This document shows positions 16,998-25,190 of a stretch of 64,000 nt of DNA, one piece after another (positions within the stretch are counted from its first letter, which is position 1; each line of letters starts with the position of its first letter). Source of the DNA: Streptomyces sp. IMTB 2501 (GTDB taxonomy: Bacteria; Actinomycetota; Actinomycetes; Streptomycetales; Streptomycetaceae). The stretch covers positions 62,001-126,000 of the forward strand of contig NZ_MQUS01000017.1 of assembly GCF_001953885.1 (NCBI RefSeq), given 5' to 3'. A program made the translations under genes and the position numbers. The notes below the pieces were generated by a model. It had not been told where the DNA came from. It was given only the letters and a program-made list of their open reading frames with translations, and made no database searches.

Positions 16998-17998
16998 ACG
17001 CCGTCATCGACGTCCGGGACGCTCATGTCGTGCACAAGGCCCGCAGTGGCGGACTGCTCAGGCGCGACCGGGTGTACGCCCTGACCGGCGCCGACCTCAC
17101 CGTGGCCGCCGGGGAGACGGTGGGCGTGGTCGGCGAGTCGGGCTGCGGGAAGTCGACGCTGGCGCGGGTACTGGTGGGCATCCAGCGGCCGACCTCCGGG
17201 ACGGTGGCGTTCCGGGCCCGTGACCTGTGGACGATGCCACCCGCCGAACGCCGGGCCACGCTCGGCGCGGGCGTCGGGATGGTCTTCCAGGACCCCTCGA
17301 CCGCGCTCAACCGGCGGCTGACCGTACGCCGGATCCTGCGCGACCCGCTGGACGTCCACGACCGTGGCACCTGGGCCGAACGGGAGGAGAAGGTAAGGGA
17401 GTTGATGGCCCTGGTCGGCCTGCCCCGGGCGCTGGCGGACGCGCTGCCCGGACAGCTCTCCGGCGGCCAGCGGCAGCGCGTCGCCATCGCCCGCGCGCTC
17501 GCCCTGGACCCCGCCCTGGTCGTCGCCGACGAGCCGACCAGCGCCCTGGACGTGTCGGTCCGCGCCCAGATCCTCAACCTCCTGCTGGACTTGAAGGAAC
17601 GCCTCGGTCTGGCCCTGGTGTTCGTCTCGCACGACATCCAGACGGTACGGCGGATGAGCGACCGGGTGATCACCATGTATCTGGGCCGGATCGTGGAGGA
17701 GACCCCGGCCGACCGGGTCACCGACGCCGCCCGGCACCCGTACACCCGTGCCCTGTTCTCCGCCACGCCGGGCCTGCTGGACCCCATCGACCCGATCCCG
17801 CTGACCGGGCCGGTGCCCTCGGCGACCCGGCCACCGAGCGGCTGCCCGTTCCGCACCCGCTGCTGGAAGGCGGATCACCTGTGTGCCGAGGCGATGCCGG
17901 GCTTCTCGGCCGCGTCACGGCCCGGACACCGCTACCGCTGCCACCATCCTGTGAAGGAGGATCAGTCGACTCGCGACCTAGCACGCCAGGAGCCCTGA
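16994..17998 (+). CDS. ABC transporter ATP-binding protein (DppF type)
   Basis: Second ATPase of the importer, 334 residues. GTG at 16994 overlaps the preceding stop and is preceded by AGGAGG (16981-16986). Walker A GESGCGKST, Q-loop MVFQDPSTALNRR, signature LSGGQRQRV, Walker B LVVADEPTSALDVS, and the Cys-rich tail CPFRTRCWKADHLC are seen. Its TGA overlaps the aldolase ATG by one base. Confidence 0.93.
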   Translation: MNAVIDVRDAHVVHKARSGGLLRRDRVYALTGADLTVAAGETVGVVGESGCGKSTLARVLVGIQRPTSGTVAFRARDLWTMPPAERRATLGAGVGMVFQDPSTALNRRLTVRRILRDPLDVHDRGTWAEREEKVRELMALVGLPRALADALPGQLSGGQRQRVAIARALALDPALVVADEPTSALDVSVRAQILNLLLDLKERLGLALVFVSHDIQTVRRMSDRVITMYLGRIVEETPADRVTDAARHPYTRALFSATPGLLDPIDPIPLTGPVPSATRPPSGCPFRTRCWKADHLCAEAMPGFSAASRPGHRYRCHHPVKEDQSTRDLARQEP

Positions 17999-18924
17999 TG
18001 TCGTTGCCCACCCCGCTCACCGGTGTCGTCCCGCCCGTCTGCACACCCCTGACGCCGGAGCGCGAGGTGGACGTCCGCTCGTTGCTCAGGCTGGTCGACC
18101 ATCTGGTGGAGGGCGGGGCGCACGGGCTGTTCCTGCTCGGGTCCACGTCCGAGGCGGCGTTCCTGACGGACCGGCAGCGCCGGCAGGTCGTGGACGCGGT
18201 GGTCGCCCATGTCGGCGGTCAGCTGCCGGTCCTCGCCGGCGCCATCGACATGACCACCCCGCGCGTCCTGGACCATGTCACGGCCGTGACGGCGGCCGGC
18301 GCGCAGGCCGTCGTCGTCACCGCCCCGTTCTACGCCCGCACCCACCGCGCCGAGATCGTCCACCATTACCGCAGGATCGCGGCCGCGAGCGAGGTGCCGG
18401 TCATCGCCTACGACATCCCCGTCGCCGTGCACACCAAGCTCCCCGCCGATCTGGTGCTGGGGCTGGCCGCCGACCGGGTGCTGGCCGGGGTCAAGGACTC
18501 CAGCGGGGACCTGGGCGCCTTCCGCGAGATCGTCACCGGGGCCCGTCCGTATCCGGGGTTCAGCGTGCTGACCGGCTCGGAGCTGTTCGTGGACGCCGCG
18601 CTGGCGCTGGGCGCCGACGGGGCCGTGCCGGGGCTGGCCAACGTCGATCCGCACGGGTATGTGCGGCTGTACCGGATGTGCCGGGCGGGCGACTGGGAGG
18701 GCGCGCGGGCCGAACAGGAGCGGCTGTGCGCGCTGTTCGGAATGGTCGCGGTCGGCGATCCGGCGCGGATGGGCGGCAGTTCGTCGGCACTGGGCGCGTT
18801 CAAGGCCGCGCTGCATCTGCGCGGCATCATCGACTGCCCGGTGACGGCCGAGCCGCAGGTGCCGCTGTCCGGCGAGGAGACCGAGCGGGTCTGCAAGTTC
18901 CTGGCGGCGGCGGGGCTGCTCTAA
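17998..18924 (+). CDS. DapA-family aldolase, probable N-acetylneuraminate lyase
   Basis: Class I (Schiff-base) aldolase, 308 residues, (beta/alpha)8 barrel. ATG 17998-18000 with AGGAG at 17988-17992. Seen: LLGSTSEAAFLT at the pyruvate carboxylate site (GST/SxE), the Tyr region VIAYDIPVAVHTKLP, Schiff-base Lys166 in AGVKDSSGD, and VLTGSE. The overall pattern (TGVVPPVCTPL, GADGAVPGLANVDP, GGSSSALGAFKAAL) matches my memory of the corynebacterial sialic acid aldolase NanA more than dihydrodipicolinate synthase. It is the last gene of the transporter unit and shares four bases with the stop of the convergent sialidase. A keto-deoxy-sugar aldolase is the alternative. Confidence 0.8.
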   Translation: MSLPTPLTGVVPPVCTPLTPEREVDVRSLLRLVDHLVEGGAHGLFLLGSTSEAAFLTDRQRRQVVDAVVAHVGGQLPVLAGAIDMTTPRVLDHVTAVTAAGAQAVVVTAPFYARTHRAEIVHHYRRIAAASEVPVIAYDIPVAVHTKLPADLVLGLAADRVLAGVKDSSGDLGAFREIVTGARPYPGFSVLTGSELFVDAALALGADGAVPGLANVDPHGYVRLYRMCRAGDWEGARAEQERLCALFGMVAVGDPARMGGSSSALGAFKAALHLRGIIDCPVTAEPQVPLSGEETERVCKFLAAAGLL

Positions 18925-20261
18925 CGGGCGTCGGCGGGGCTGCTCCAGGGCAGGGTCAGGCGGCGGAACTCCAGGGTGTCGTAGGCGTGGGCGCCGGTCT
19001 CGTAGAGGATGCCGACCGTGTCGTGGCCGAGCGGGACCAGGTCGGAGTAGGCGGCCGGCCGGTCCGAGAGGGTGCGCAGCCGGGTGAAGGTGTGGCCGAA
19101 GTCCTCGCTGGACCAGATCGCCATGGCCCGGCGGGCGGTGGGCACGGAGGGGCCCGAGAACAGCAACGGCGCTTCTGTACCGGTGAGTTGGAGGACGCTG
19201 CCCTGGACCGCGGGGACGTCGTCCAGGGTGGGCTGGGCGGTGTAGGGGCGGTTGAGGGTGGTGCCGCCGTCGGCGGAGTAGCCGTCGAGGCGGTGGCCGG
19301 GCGCTCTGCCACCCTGGGCGCGGGCGCTGAAGTAGACGCGCCCGTCGGGGAGTTGGGCGGCGCTCGTCTCGTTGACGTCGGTCACGCCGTCGTAGTGGTC
19401 GTTCATGAAACCGAGGTGCCAGGTGCAGCCGCCGTCGTCGCTGTAGAGGGCGTGACCGCCGTAGTACTTCGCCTCCCGGCCGGTGTCGGAGGAACCGGCG
19501 GGCGGTACGCCGGAGTGGTTGGCCGGGACGAGCAGACGGCCGGCGTACGGGCCCCGGGTGAGAGCCAACGCGTGTCCGGGGCCGGTGGCGTACCAGCGCC
19601 AGCCGGGCCGCTTCACCCGGTCGGTGATGTCCACGGGGCGGCTGAAGTGACGGCCGTCGTCCCGGCTGCGCTGTACGAACACCCGGCGGCCCCGGTCCGC
19701 CCGGACCTCGCCGCGCATGATCTGCCCCTCGGTCGCCGAGCCGCTGTTGCCGCAGGTCACGAGGACGACGGCACCGGTGCGCGGGTCCACGACCGGCGCC
19801 GGGTTGCCCCGGGTGTCCCCGTGCCCGGCGGCCACCACGGTCAGCGGGCCCCAGGTGCAGCCGCCGTCGGTGGAGCGGCGCAGCACGACATCGATGTCGC
19901 CCGTGTCGCTGACGCCGTTGCGCCGGCCCTCGGCGAAGGCCAGGACGGTGCCGTACCGGGTCGTCACGACCGCCGGGATGCGGTAGACGGCGTAGCCGCC
20001 CTGGCCGGACACGTACGGCAGGGAGGAGGCACAGCCGGGGGCCTGGTCGGCCTGGGGCTTCCGGCCGGTCGGGGCACCACCGTGGGCCGGGGAGGCCCGG
20101 CCGGTCGTGGTGCCCGCACGGGCCGGGGGCGCCGCGCGGCCGTTCGCGGTGCTCGCACGGGCGGGGTTCGCCTCTTCGGGACTCGCCTGGGCGGGCAGGC
20201 GCACGGTGAGCGAGGTGAGGAGTGCGAGGGCGGTGAGCAGGGCGCGGCGGAGCGGGGTCAT
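18921..20261 (-). CDS. secreted sialidase (GH33, BNR/Asp-box)
   Basis: Exo-alpha-sialidase releasing terminal sialic acid; 446 residues with a Sec signal (MTPLRRALLTALALLTSLTV...AQA) and a Pro/Ala/Gly-rich linker to residue 75. Seen: the arginine-triad motif VYRIPAVV, and about five Asp boxes (STDGGCTW, SRDDGRHF, SDDGGCTW, SADGGTTL, SEDFGHTF) marking the six-bladed propeller. NETSAAQL may hold the catalytic Glu and AAYSDL the nucleophilic Tyr. Convergent with the aldolase, overlapping by 4 bases, which supports a common theme of sialic acid use. Confidence 0.88.
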   Translation of the reverse strand: MTPLRRALLTALALLTSLTVRLPAQASPEEANPARASTANGRAAPPARAGTTTGRASPAHGGAPTGRKPQADQAPGCASSLPYVSGQGGYAVYRIPAVVTTRYGTVLAFAEGRRNGVSDTGDIDVVLRRSTDGGCTWGPLTVVAAGHGDTRGNPAPVVDPRTGAVVLVTCGNSGSATEGQIMRGEVRADRGRRVFVQRSRDDGRHFSRPVDITDRVKRPGWRWYATGPGHALALTRGPYAGRLLVPANHSGVPPAGSSDTGREAKYYGGHALYSDDGGCTWHLGFMNDHYDGVTDVNETSAAQLPDGRVYFSARAQGGRAPGHRLDGYSADGGTTLNRPYTAQPTLDDVPAVQGSVLQLTGTEAPLLFSGPSVPTARRAMAIWSSEDFGHTFTRLRTLSDRPAAYSDLVPLGHDTVGILYETGAHAYDTLEFRRLTLPWSSPADAR

Positions 20262-20357
20262 CCGCTCATGTTCTCCGCAACCACCGGCCGCGCCTCGTAT
20301 CCCACGCCCGTACCGAGGGCGGACGGACGTGCGGCACTCCCCACGACGGGGGCCCGT

Positions 20358-21041
20358 TCAGCGGGCCACCGTGGGGAAACCGAGCCGTCCGTCGTGGACT
20401 TCGGCGATCTCGTCGGCGGCCGTCAGATGGGTGCGGTCGTGTGTGACCAGGACGGTGGCGATGGCCCGCTCATGGGTCAGACGGGTGATCAGGTCGACGA
20501 CGGCGGCGCCGCGTTCGTGGTCGAGCGCGCTGGTGGGTTCGTCGACCAGGAGCAGGGCGGGGTCGTTCATCAGGGCCCGGGCGATGCCGACCCGCTGACG
20601 CTGCCCGCCGGAGAGCTGGTGGGGGCGCCGGCCGGCCTGGGCGTCGAGGCCCACGGCGGCCAGCAGTTCCCTGGCCCGGGCGCGGGCCGCGGCCCGTGGG
20701 CGTCCGTCGATCCGGGCCATGACCTCCAGTTGCTCGGCCGCGGTGAGGGCGGGCAGCAGATGGGGCTGCTGGAAGACGATGCCGATCGTGCGGCGACGCA
20801 GCTCGGTCAGGTCCCGGCGGCTCAGACCGGTCGTGGTGACGCCGTCGACGGTGACGGTGCCGGCGTCGGGGGTGACGAGGGTGGCGGCGACGGCGAGCAG
20901 GCTGGACTTGCCGGAGCCGGAGGGGCCGGCCACGGCCGTCAGGGTGCCCCTGGGCACGTCCAGGGTGACCTGGTCTAGGGCGGTCAGCCGGTCCTCGCCG
21001 TCGGGGTAGGTGAGGGTGATGCCGGACAGGTGCAGGCTCAT
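20358..21041 (-). CDS. ABC transporter ATP-binding protein (LolD/MacB type)
   Basis: Cytoplasmic ATPase, 227 residues; ATG 21039-21041 overlaps the permease stop by four bases. Walker A GPSGSGKSS, Q-loop IVFQQPHLLPALTA, signature LSGGQRQRVGIARAL, Walker B LLLVDEPTSALDHERG and switch His VTHD are seen. Partner of the FtsX-type permease upstream; the pair lies divergent from a two-component system that probably controls it. Confidence 0.93.
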   Translation of the reverse strand: MSLHLSGITLTYPDGEDRLTALDQVTLDVPRGTLTAVAGPSGSGKSSLLAVAATLVTPDAGTVTVDGVTTTGLSRRDLTELRRRTIGIVFQQPHLLPALTAAEQLEVMARIDGRPRAAARARARELLAAVGLDAQAGRRPHQLSGGQRQRVGIARALMNDPALLLVDEPTSALDHERGAAVVDLITRLTHERAIATVLVTHDRTHLTAADEIAEVHDGRLGFPTVAR

Positions 21042-22126
21042 CGGGCGCTCCCGAGGGCGGTCAGCGGGTCCACGGAGGTGATACGGCGGACGGACAGGGC
21101 GGCCCCGAGCGCGCCGATCAGGATCATCACGGCGGCGGGGACGAGGACGGTGGCGGGGGTGAGGAGGAACGGCACCGCGCGGTCCACGACGAGGGCGCCG
21201 AGCGCGGCGGCGGTGCCGGTGCCGAGGAGGGTGCCGGCGCCGAGGAGGACGGCGGCCTGGCCGAGGGCGTCCCTGAGCAGGTGCGCGGTGGAGGCGCCGA
21301 GCGCCTTGAGGACGGCGATGTCGCCGCTGCGCTGGATGGTCCAGACGGTGAAGAAGGCGCCGACGACGAGGGCGGAGATCGCGAACAGGAAGCCGCGCAT
21401 CAGCTGCAGGGAGCCGTTCTCTGAGGTGTAGGAGCCGATCGCGGACAGCGAGTCGTCCTTGGCGACCGTCCTGGTGCCGATGGTCCGGTCGGCGGCGGTG
21501 AGATCGGCTCCGGCGGTGGTCTCCAGGGCGATCACGGTCGCGGCCGGGCCGTCGCCGGCCCCGCTGGGAGGTGCCAGCTGCTGCCAGGCGGTGAGGCCGG
21601 TCCAGATGACCGGGGTGTGGCTGAAGGAGGCGTCCCCCCGGACGGCCGCCACGGACATCGTCTGTCCGGCCAGGGTGAAGGTGTCGCCGGGCTTGAGGCC
21701 GAGGTCGTCGGCGGCCGTGGCGGAGAGCACCGCCGCGTGCCCGTGGATCCTTCCGCCGTCGGGTGCCAGGTGGGAGCCGGGCCGGACGCCGAAGGCCGAG
21801 ACACCGGTGCTCCGGTCGCCCGCGGTGGCTTTGGTGGTGGCGATCCCGAGGGGTTCGGCGCGGGTGACGCCGGGCGTTCTCGCCCACTGGTCCCACTGCC
21901 GGGCGGTGACGGTGGAGTTGGTGTACGACAGGCTCTGCCCGTGGCCCGGGGCCTCGAAGGCGATGCGGTCGGCGGGCAGGCCGGTGATCGCGGAGACGTT
22001 CTGCCGGCCGAGGCCGGCGGTCAGTCCGGACAGCAGCCCGACCAGCAGGGTGATCAGGGTGATGACGGTCCCCATCAGGGCGAACCGCCCCTTGGCGAAC
22101 TTCAGGTCTCTCCAGGCGACGAACAC
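21038..22126 (-). CDS. ABC transporter permease, FtsX/MacB family
   Basis: Membrane subunit, about 362 residues from the GTG at 22124-22126 (VFVAWRDLKFAKGRFALMG), chosen because that motif is the family's usual amino end. One amino-terminal helix (GTVITLITLLVGLLSGL), a large extracytoplasmic domain of about 200 residues, then three helices (LFAISALVVGAFFTVWTIQ, AVLLGAGTLLGTG, VLVPAAVMILIGALGAA) with the coupling segment DIAVLKALGAS. Such pairs export lipids, peptides or antibiotics, or act mechanically; the substrate is unknown. Confidence 0.9.
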   Translation of the reverse strand: MFVAWRDLKFAKGRFALMGTVITLITLLVGLLSGLTAGLGRQNVSAITGLPADRIAFEAPGHGQSLSYTNSTVTARQWDQWARTPGVTRAEPLGIATTKATAGDRSTGVSAFGVRPGSHLAPDGGRIHGHAAVLSATAADDLGLKPGDTFTLAGQTMSVAAVRGDASFSHTPVIWTGLTAWQQLAPPSGAGDGPAATVIALETTAGADLTAADRTIGTRTVAKDDSLSAIGSYTSENGSLQLMRGFLFAISALVVGAFFTVWTIQRSGDIAVLKALGASTAHLLRDALGQAAVLLGAGTLLGTGTAAALGALVVDRAVPFLLTPATVLVPAAVMILIGALGAALSVRRITSVDPLTALGSAR

Positions 22127-22304
22127 GGCTTCGGCTGCTCTCCGGGGTGGTGAACGTGGTGTGTGATGTGCCTCCACCGTCGCCGTCCGCGCCCCGCTCG
22201 GGCATCTGGCGGCGGAGGGCACTTCGCGGGCCGGAAGACGGCGTACGGATTGCAACTTTCGGCAGAGGCACGGTCGCGGATCGCTTCCTTACGCTGGAAG
22301 GACT

Positions 22305-23576
22305 GTGAACACCGCCGCCCCCGCCCTGACCCCGACCACCCGGGCCCTGTCCTGGTGCCTGCACCTGCTGGTCGTCGGCCTGCTCGCGCTGACCGCCGTC
22401 CGGGCCGTGACCGGTCCCCTGCCGCATGCCGGGCCGACCGTCGCCGTGGCGGCCGGGTGCGGGCTGGTGTACGCGGCGGGTCCGCTGCTGCCCCGGATCC
22501 GCGGGGACCGGCGGGCCGCCGCGTGGTGGCTGGCCGCTGTCGGCGCGGTGTGGCTGGGGCTGCTGGCGCTGTCCGCCGACGGCGTGTGGGTCGCCTTCCC
22601 GCTGTACTTCCTCCAGCTCCATCTGCTGCCGCGCCGGACCGGCCTGGCCGCGGTGGCCGCGACCGCGCTGGCCGCGGTGACCGCGTTCGCCGCCCATCAG
22701 GGCTCCTTCAGCGCGGCCATGGCGATCGGACCGGCGCTCGGGGCCGCCGTCGCGGTCGCGGTGGTGTGGGGGTACCAGGCGCTGTACCGGGAGAGCGAGC
22801 GGCGCCGCCGCCTGATCGAGGAGCTCACGGCCACCCGCGCGGACCTGGCCGAGGCCCAGCACACCGCGGGGGTGCTGGCCGAACGGGAACGGCTGGCCCG
22901 GGAGATCCACGACACGCTCGCCCAGGGGCTGTCCAGCATCCAGCTGCTGCTGCGCGCCGCCGAACGGAACCTGCCGGGCGCCCCGGAGAACGCCGTACGC
23001 CACGTCGGCCAGGCCCGCCAGGCCGCGGTCGACAACCTCGCCGAGGCCCGCCGCTTCGTCGCCGCGCTGGCCCCGCCCGCGCTGGAGGGCACGACCCTGG
23101 CGGACGCGCTGGAACGGCTGTGCGCGACCACCGGCACCCGCCACCGCCTGACGACCCGCTTCCACCTCACCGCCGATCCGCTTCCCCTGCCGACGGCGCA
23201 CGAGGTCGCCCTGCTCCGCGTCGCCCAGTCCGCCCTGGCCAACACCGTCCGGCACGCGCAGGCGACCACCGTGGACGTCACCCTCGCAGCCCTGGACGAC
23301 CGCATCACCCTCACCGTCGCTGACGACGGCATCGGCTTCGACCCCGCCCGGCTGCCCGCCCCCGACCCCGAGACGGGCGGCTTCGGCCTGACCGCCATGC
23401 ACACCCGCCTCCACGCCCTGGGCGGCACCCTGACCATCGACTCCGCCCCTGGCCGCGGCACTACCCTGACGGCCCGCCTGCCCTTCACCCGGCCCACGGG
23501 GACCGAGGGGCCGCCCGCCGACACCGACACCGAGACCAGGCCGGCCCCGCCGGCCGAGACCGAGGCCCGCCCGTGA
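22305..23576 (+). CDS. two-component sensor histidine kinase, NarL/HisKA_3 type
   Basis: Membrane kinase, 423 residues. Residues about 15-160 hold five or six hydrophobic helices with no large extracellular sensor domain. Then a coiled segment (YRESERRRRLIEELTATRADLAEAQ) leads to the phosphoacceptor His202 (LAREIHDTLAQGLSS) and an HATPase_c domain (N-box LANTVRHA, VADDGIGFDP, GGFGLTAMHTR). It ends in a Pro/Glu/Thr-rich tail and overlaps the response regulator by four bases. Divergent from the ABC exporter; intramembrane-sensing kinases of this kind often sense envelope stress. Confidence 0.93.
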   Translation: MNTAAPALTPTTRALSWCLHLLVVGLLALTAVRAVTGPLPHAGPTVAVAAGCGLVYAAGPLLPRIRGDRRAAAWWLAAVGAVWLGLLALSADGVWVAFPLYFLQLHLLPRRTGLAAVAATALAAVTAFAAHQGSFSAAMAIGPALGAAVAVAVVWGYQALYRESERRRRLIEELTATRADLAEAQHTAGVLAERERLAREIHDTLAQGLSSIQLLLRAAERNLPGAPENAVRHVGQARQAAVDNLAEARRFVAALAPPALEGTTLADALERLCATTGTRHRLTTRFHLTADPLPLPTAHEVALLRVAQSALANTVRHAQATTVDVTLAALDDRITLTVADDGIGFDPARLPAPDPETGGFGLTAMHTRLHALGGTLTIDSAPGRGTTLTARLPFTRPTGTEGPPADTDTETRPAPPAETEARP

Positions 23577-24226
23577 CCGAGCACCCCGCCCTGACCGAAC
23601 GTCCCGTCCGTCTCCTTCTCGCCGATGACCATCCCGTGGTGCGGGCCGGACTGCGGGCCGTGCTGGAGACCGAGCCGGGTCTCGTCGTGGTGGCCGAGGC
23701 CGCGACCGCCGAGGACGCCGTCGCCCGTGCCGCCGTGGGCGACATCGACGTCGTGCTGATGGACCTGCAGTTCGGCAAGGGGATGGGCGGCGCCGAGGCC
23801 ACCGCCGCGATCACGGCCCGGCCGGGTGCCCCCCGGGTCGTGATCGTCACCACCTACGACTCCGACGCCGACACCCTCCCGGCCATCGAGGCCGGCGCCA
23901 CCGGCTACCTGCTCAAGGACGCCCCTCCGGAGGAGCTGGCCGCCGCCGTACGGACGGCCGCCTCCGGGCGCACCGCCCTGGCGCCGGCGGTCGCGGACCG
24001 GCTGATGAACCGGCTGCGCGCGCCCGGCACTTCACTGACCCGGCGCGAGACCGAAGTCCTCGCCCTGGTCGCCGAGGGTCTGTCCAACCAGGCCGTCGGC
24101 CGGCGCCTCCACCTCACGGAGGGCACGGTCAAGTCCCACCTCGCCCGTGTCTACACCAAGCTCGGCGTCGACTCGCGTACCGCCGCCGTGGCCACCGCCA
24201 CCGGCCTCGGCCTCATCCGCCGCTGA
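23573..24226 (+). CDS. response regulator, NarL/LuxR family
   Basis: Transcription factor, 217 residues. The receiver has acidic pocket ADDH, phosphorylation site Asp64 (VVLMDLQFG), Thr in VTTYD and Lys in LLKDAPPEE. The LuxR helix-turn-helix is LTRRETEVLALVAEGLSNQAVGRRLHL followed by KSHLARVYTKLGV. The GTG start lies inside the kinase stop. The likely target is the divergent ABC exporter promoter in 22127-22304 and its own promoter. Confidence 0.95.
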   Translation: MTEHPALTERPVRLLLADDHPVVRAGLRAVLETEPGLVVVAEAATAEDAVARAAVGDIDVVLMDLQFGKGMGGAEATAAITARPGAPRVVIVTTYDSDADTLPAIEAGATGYLLKDAPPEELAAAVRTAASGRTALAPAVADRLMNRLRAPGTSLTRRETEVLALVAEGLSNQAVGRRLHLTEGTVKSHLARVYTKLGVDSRTAAVATATGLGLIRR

Positions 24227-24240
24227 GTGCTCCGCTGGAA

Positions 24241-24305
24241 TTGCCGCGATGTGCCGTCGCTCGCCTGCGGCGCCGTCGTGGCTGGTCGCGCAGTTCCCCG
24301 CGCCC
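24241..24305 (-). repeat. dispersed 65-bp intergenic repeat, copy 1
   Basis: Between the convergent stops of the response regulator and the TerB-like gene. In minus orientation it begins GGGCGCGGGGAACTGCGCG and continues ACCAGCCACGACGGCG. It matches 56830-56894 at about 56 of 65 bases in opposite orientation. I know this GCGCGGGGAACTGCGCGACC sequence as very common between Streptomyces genes. Confidence 0.75.
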
Positions 24306-24310
24306 GGCGA

Positions 24311-25006
24311 TCAGGACGGCGTCCTCGCCGCAGCCAGCAGGCGGGTCACATCGTCGGAGCAGATCGTCAGGGCCGCACCGACCGTGGTGAGGGCGTCGCG
24401 TTCGGCGGGGGTGTAGGGGCCGTCGGCGAGGGCGATGCGGGCGGCCTGGAGGAGGAGGGACTCGCGGCCGGCGGGGGCGAGGTGCGGGGCGAGCGGGTCC
24501 AGGGCCTCGTGCAGCTCTATCGTCAGGCTCGTGCCGCACTCCCCGCCGAGCACCCGGCCGGTGTCCGCGGCGAGGGCGTCGACCAGCGCGGCCAGCTGTT
24601 CCTCGGTACAGCCGTCGAAGCCGGCCGCGCGGACGGCGGCGGCGGCCGTCTCCAGGGCCGTACGGGAGGAGGTGCCGCCCGCGGCGAGCACGGCGAGGGC
24701 GACGGTGTGCACGGCGTCGCGGAGCATCGCCGAGAAGCGGCGGGTGGTGGGGTGGTCCAGGACGTCGGTGCCGTAGTGGTGGCGGCAGGCGGCGCACTCC
24801 ACGACCGGTCCGGTGGACCCGCGGGGCAGCAGGGGCACCCCGAGCAGGGTGAGCCGACGGCGTCCGGTGAGCCGCTGGTAGTTGCGGTCGCCTCCGCAGC
24901 CCGGGCAGTAGAACTCGCCGTCCCCGACGGGAGTCCACGCGGTGCGGATGCGCAGGATGTGCACAGCCCTGGCGGCACGGCCGTCTCGTCCCCGTACTGG
25001 CAGCAC
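24311..25006 (-). CDS. TerB-like (tellurite-resistance family) protein with zinc ribbon
   Basis: A 231-residue cytoplasmic protein. GTG start at 25004-25006 is chosen for its GGAGG six bases upstream; longer readings lack one. The amino-terminal third holds a zinc ribbon: CPGCGGDRNY then VECAACRHHYG. The rest is all-helical with the TerB pattern of acidic helix pairs (LLLQAARIALADGPYTPAERDALTTVG). The TerB family is linked to metal stress and phage-defence contexts, but no ter operon adjoins, so the role is open. Confidence 0.75.
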   Translation of the reverse strand: MLPVRGRDGRAARAVHILRIRTAWTPVGDGEFYCPGCGGDRNYQRLTGRRRLTLLGVPLLPRGSTGPVVECAACRHHYGTDVLDHPTTRRFSAMLRDAVHTVALAVLAAGGTSSRTALETAAAAVRAAGFDGCTEEQLAALVDALAADTGRVLGGECGTSLTIELHEALDPLAPHLAPAGRESLLLQAARIALADGPYTPAERDALTTVGAALTICSDDVTRLLAAARTPS

Positions 25007-25047
25007 GTCGCACCTCCGTAACCGCACGGCAACATCGCCGCGCTGGC

Positions 25048-25066
25048 GTGATGTTAGCCACATCAC
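25048..25066 (-). promoter_or_regulatory. perfect 19-bp inverted repeat before the TerB-like gene
   Basis: GTGATGT-TAGCC-ACATCAC: 7-base arms around five bases, 42 bases before the GTG start. On the minus strand TAACAT inside it could be the -10 hexamer, so a bound regulator would block transcription. Confidence 0.55.
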
Positions 25067-25133
25067 GGAGGCTGAGTCAGTACCCCGGAAGAGACCTTTC
25101 TGTGACCTGCCCGGCCCTGTGGCCGATAACAGA

Positions 25134-25171
25134 CGGGGCCCCGGCCGCCGTATACAGCGGTCGGTGCCCCG
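25134..25171 (-). terminator. leuA terminator
   Basis: A long GC stem of about 15 bp with two imperfections (CGGGGC...GCCCCG outermost, CCGC/GCGG inner) and an AT-containing loop near GTATACA, starting about 20 bases after the leuA stop. No U-tract. Confidence 0.65.
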
Positions 25172-25190
25172 AAACTCCCGGTCAGAGCCG

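Noticed and set aside
20358..23414. A minus-strand frame of over 1000 codons across the ABC ATPase, permease and sensor kinase genes.
   Set aside because: Only its last part (20358-21041) is the ATPase; the rest is antisense or out-of-frame sequence with low-complexity Arg/Gly/Pro content.
24241..24305. The WLVAQFPAP-like reading as a small protein.
   Set aside because: It is produced by a dispersed intergenic repeat and has no start or ribosome site; both copies lie outside genes.
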